DNA of 64,000 nucleotides, taken from contig OZ025239.1 of the NCBI GenBank assembly GCA_964019155.1, positions 94,758,590 to 94,822,589 on the forward strand, read 5' to 3'. A program made the position numbers and the translations under genes. Shown one piece after another: positions 62,685 to 64,000 of this stretch. The DNA comes from Osedax fenrisi (taxonomy: Eukaryota; Annelida; Polychaeta; Sabellida; Siboglinidae). Position 1 is the first letter of the stretch. Each line of letters starts with the position of its first letter. The notes beneath the pieces were generated by a model. The model was not told the origin of the DNA and did not search any database. It saw nothing but the letters and a program-made list of their open reading frames with translations.

Positions 62685-63914
62685 CTGTGAACGGGGTTAA
62701 AGTTTAACGATTGCGCTTAATCATGTCGTATTGGTCGAGGGGTGTCCGTACTAAGATCAACGAGCAAGGTATAGAGTTGCCACGTTGCCGATGAAAGTTC
62801 TATTTACGAGTATTACTCGTTGCTGATTATCTGAACACCCTCAATAGTGACAGCAACGGTACAATAACAAGCGGTGTACAACCCTTTAAGTGTAGGCTAT
62901 GTTTACATTAGAGATATATATCGCGGTTATTTACATTAGATTAGGTTTTATTACAGTAACGCTTAATGTCATTGTCATTGTTTATCATGATAATAATAAT
63001 AATAATATATAGTTTATTAGGTAAACAAAAAAATGGTTACACAAATCGACATGGTACAAAAATTAACATTTGGTTTACATTTAATAACAAAACGCCTTGG
63101 TTTATGCATGCCGAACAACATTTATTATATTAAAACATAATTAGTTATCTTTAAAATGAAATATATTATAAAAAAGTAGCTATAAGAACATCGAATATGC
63201 ATATATATTTTATATATTATATCATCAATTATATTATAATGAATTTTAGTATTAGTATATAAAATATTATTATTTAATTATATTTTATTATGTACATATT
63301 ATATATGATAAACAGTGATAACATTATCTATTTCTAGAAAATACAAGCAAAACTTTAAAAGCTTTTTATATTATTTTAGATTTATATTTTAGGTGATCTC
63401 TTTAAATGAATTTATTTTTCAGAGTATATATCTAATATATAGTTAATAATATATAACTATATTTTGAAATATATCTAAACTATAAAAATATAATTCCGCT
63501 ATAAAGATTAAGCACAAATGGTATATTTGATCATTTATTAGCATTACAATTATTAAGGGGAGTTATTCACTTTAAATATCTTTCTAAACTTCTCATACAA
63601 TCATATACATATATAAAGTAAATAAAATGTTACACTGTGAAAAATAGTAATTTGTGGATCAGTAAGTAGTCTTTAAAATAGCATTTTTTAGTAGACCAAT
63701 TTTTCCCCTATCTTTTACATGTACGCCAGCCCTTAAATGATATATATTTATGAAATTCGAATCGATATCATTTCAAAAGAAAATTATTTTCAATGAAAAA
63801 GTCTACTAACGAGGATACGGTATACAATCGAGGAGTGCATGGTATACTGTTCTCATGCATTATGTCTACGCTCTTATTGCTCGGGCAAAGGCATTAGATA
63901 CTCTGCATCCTCGT
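62685..63914. other. NEURL intron, right part
   Basis: A/T-rich, no exon found. CpG content rises near 62700-62880 and again after 63800. Confidence 0.55.
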
Positions 63915-64000
63915 AGCTAACCTCTGACCCATCGCGCATGACTAACCTCTGACCCCTCGCACATGACTAACCTCTGACCCCTCGCGTATGATTAACCTCT
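63915..64000. repeat. 25-bp tandem repeat, cut by window edge
   Basis: At least three copies of TAACCTCTGACCCCTCGCGCAT with ATGAC spacer; continues past the window. Confidence 0.9.

Noticed and set aside
63553..63740. Possible fourth TTAA element (TTAAGGGG and CCCTTAA)
   Set aside because: The inner sequences of the two ends do not match beyond the G run.

Overview
The window is a visibly AT-rich piece of animal (metazoan) nuclear DNA. Genes are split by GT-AG introns, gene density is low, and the space between exons is filled with (AT)n and (TAG)n microsatellites, minisatellites, tRNA-derived SINEs, a dead LINE and several MITE families. The gene set (PERK, a neuralized-type E3 ligase, a helical-cytokine-like gene) and the repeat style suggest an invertebrate. 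I cannot fix the phylum by eye. All exon limits were found by reading splice sites and frames by hand; in the three genes, phases agree across nearly every junction.

Layout. (1) 251-7871, plus strand: the 3' part of an EIF2AK3/PERK gene, from mid ER-luminal domain through the transmembrane segment and kinase to the stop codon. (2) 7872-29543: intergenic, with three copies of one SINE, repeated copies of a TA-flanked MITE family (family A), a small TIR element with internal tandem repeats, a degenerate LINE reverse transcriptase, and a 2.7-kb minisatellite of 22-bp units. (3) 29544-49008, plus strand: a CpG-rich, palindrome-rich promoter region followed by a six-exon gene for a secreted protein of about 263 residues. 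Its C-terminal exons resemble the CNTF/CLCF1 branch of IL-6-type four-helix cytokines. This is the most interesting object in the window. (4) 49391-62684, minus strand: four exons of a neuralized (NEURL) gene covering NHR repeat, proline-rich linker and C-terminal RING; the 5' part lies beyond the right edge. Its introns hold palindromic elements, two hAT-type MITEs and three TTAA-flanked elements, one of which carries a spliced ORF for a small basic protein.

Functional links are inference only. PERK is an ER-stress eIF2-alpha kinase, the middle gene looks like a secreted signal, and NEURL regulates Notch-ligand endocytosis. Nothing shows that they act together. The cytokine-like gene and NEURL converge, with opposing poly(A) signals only 32 bp apart.
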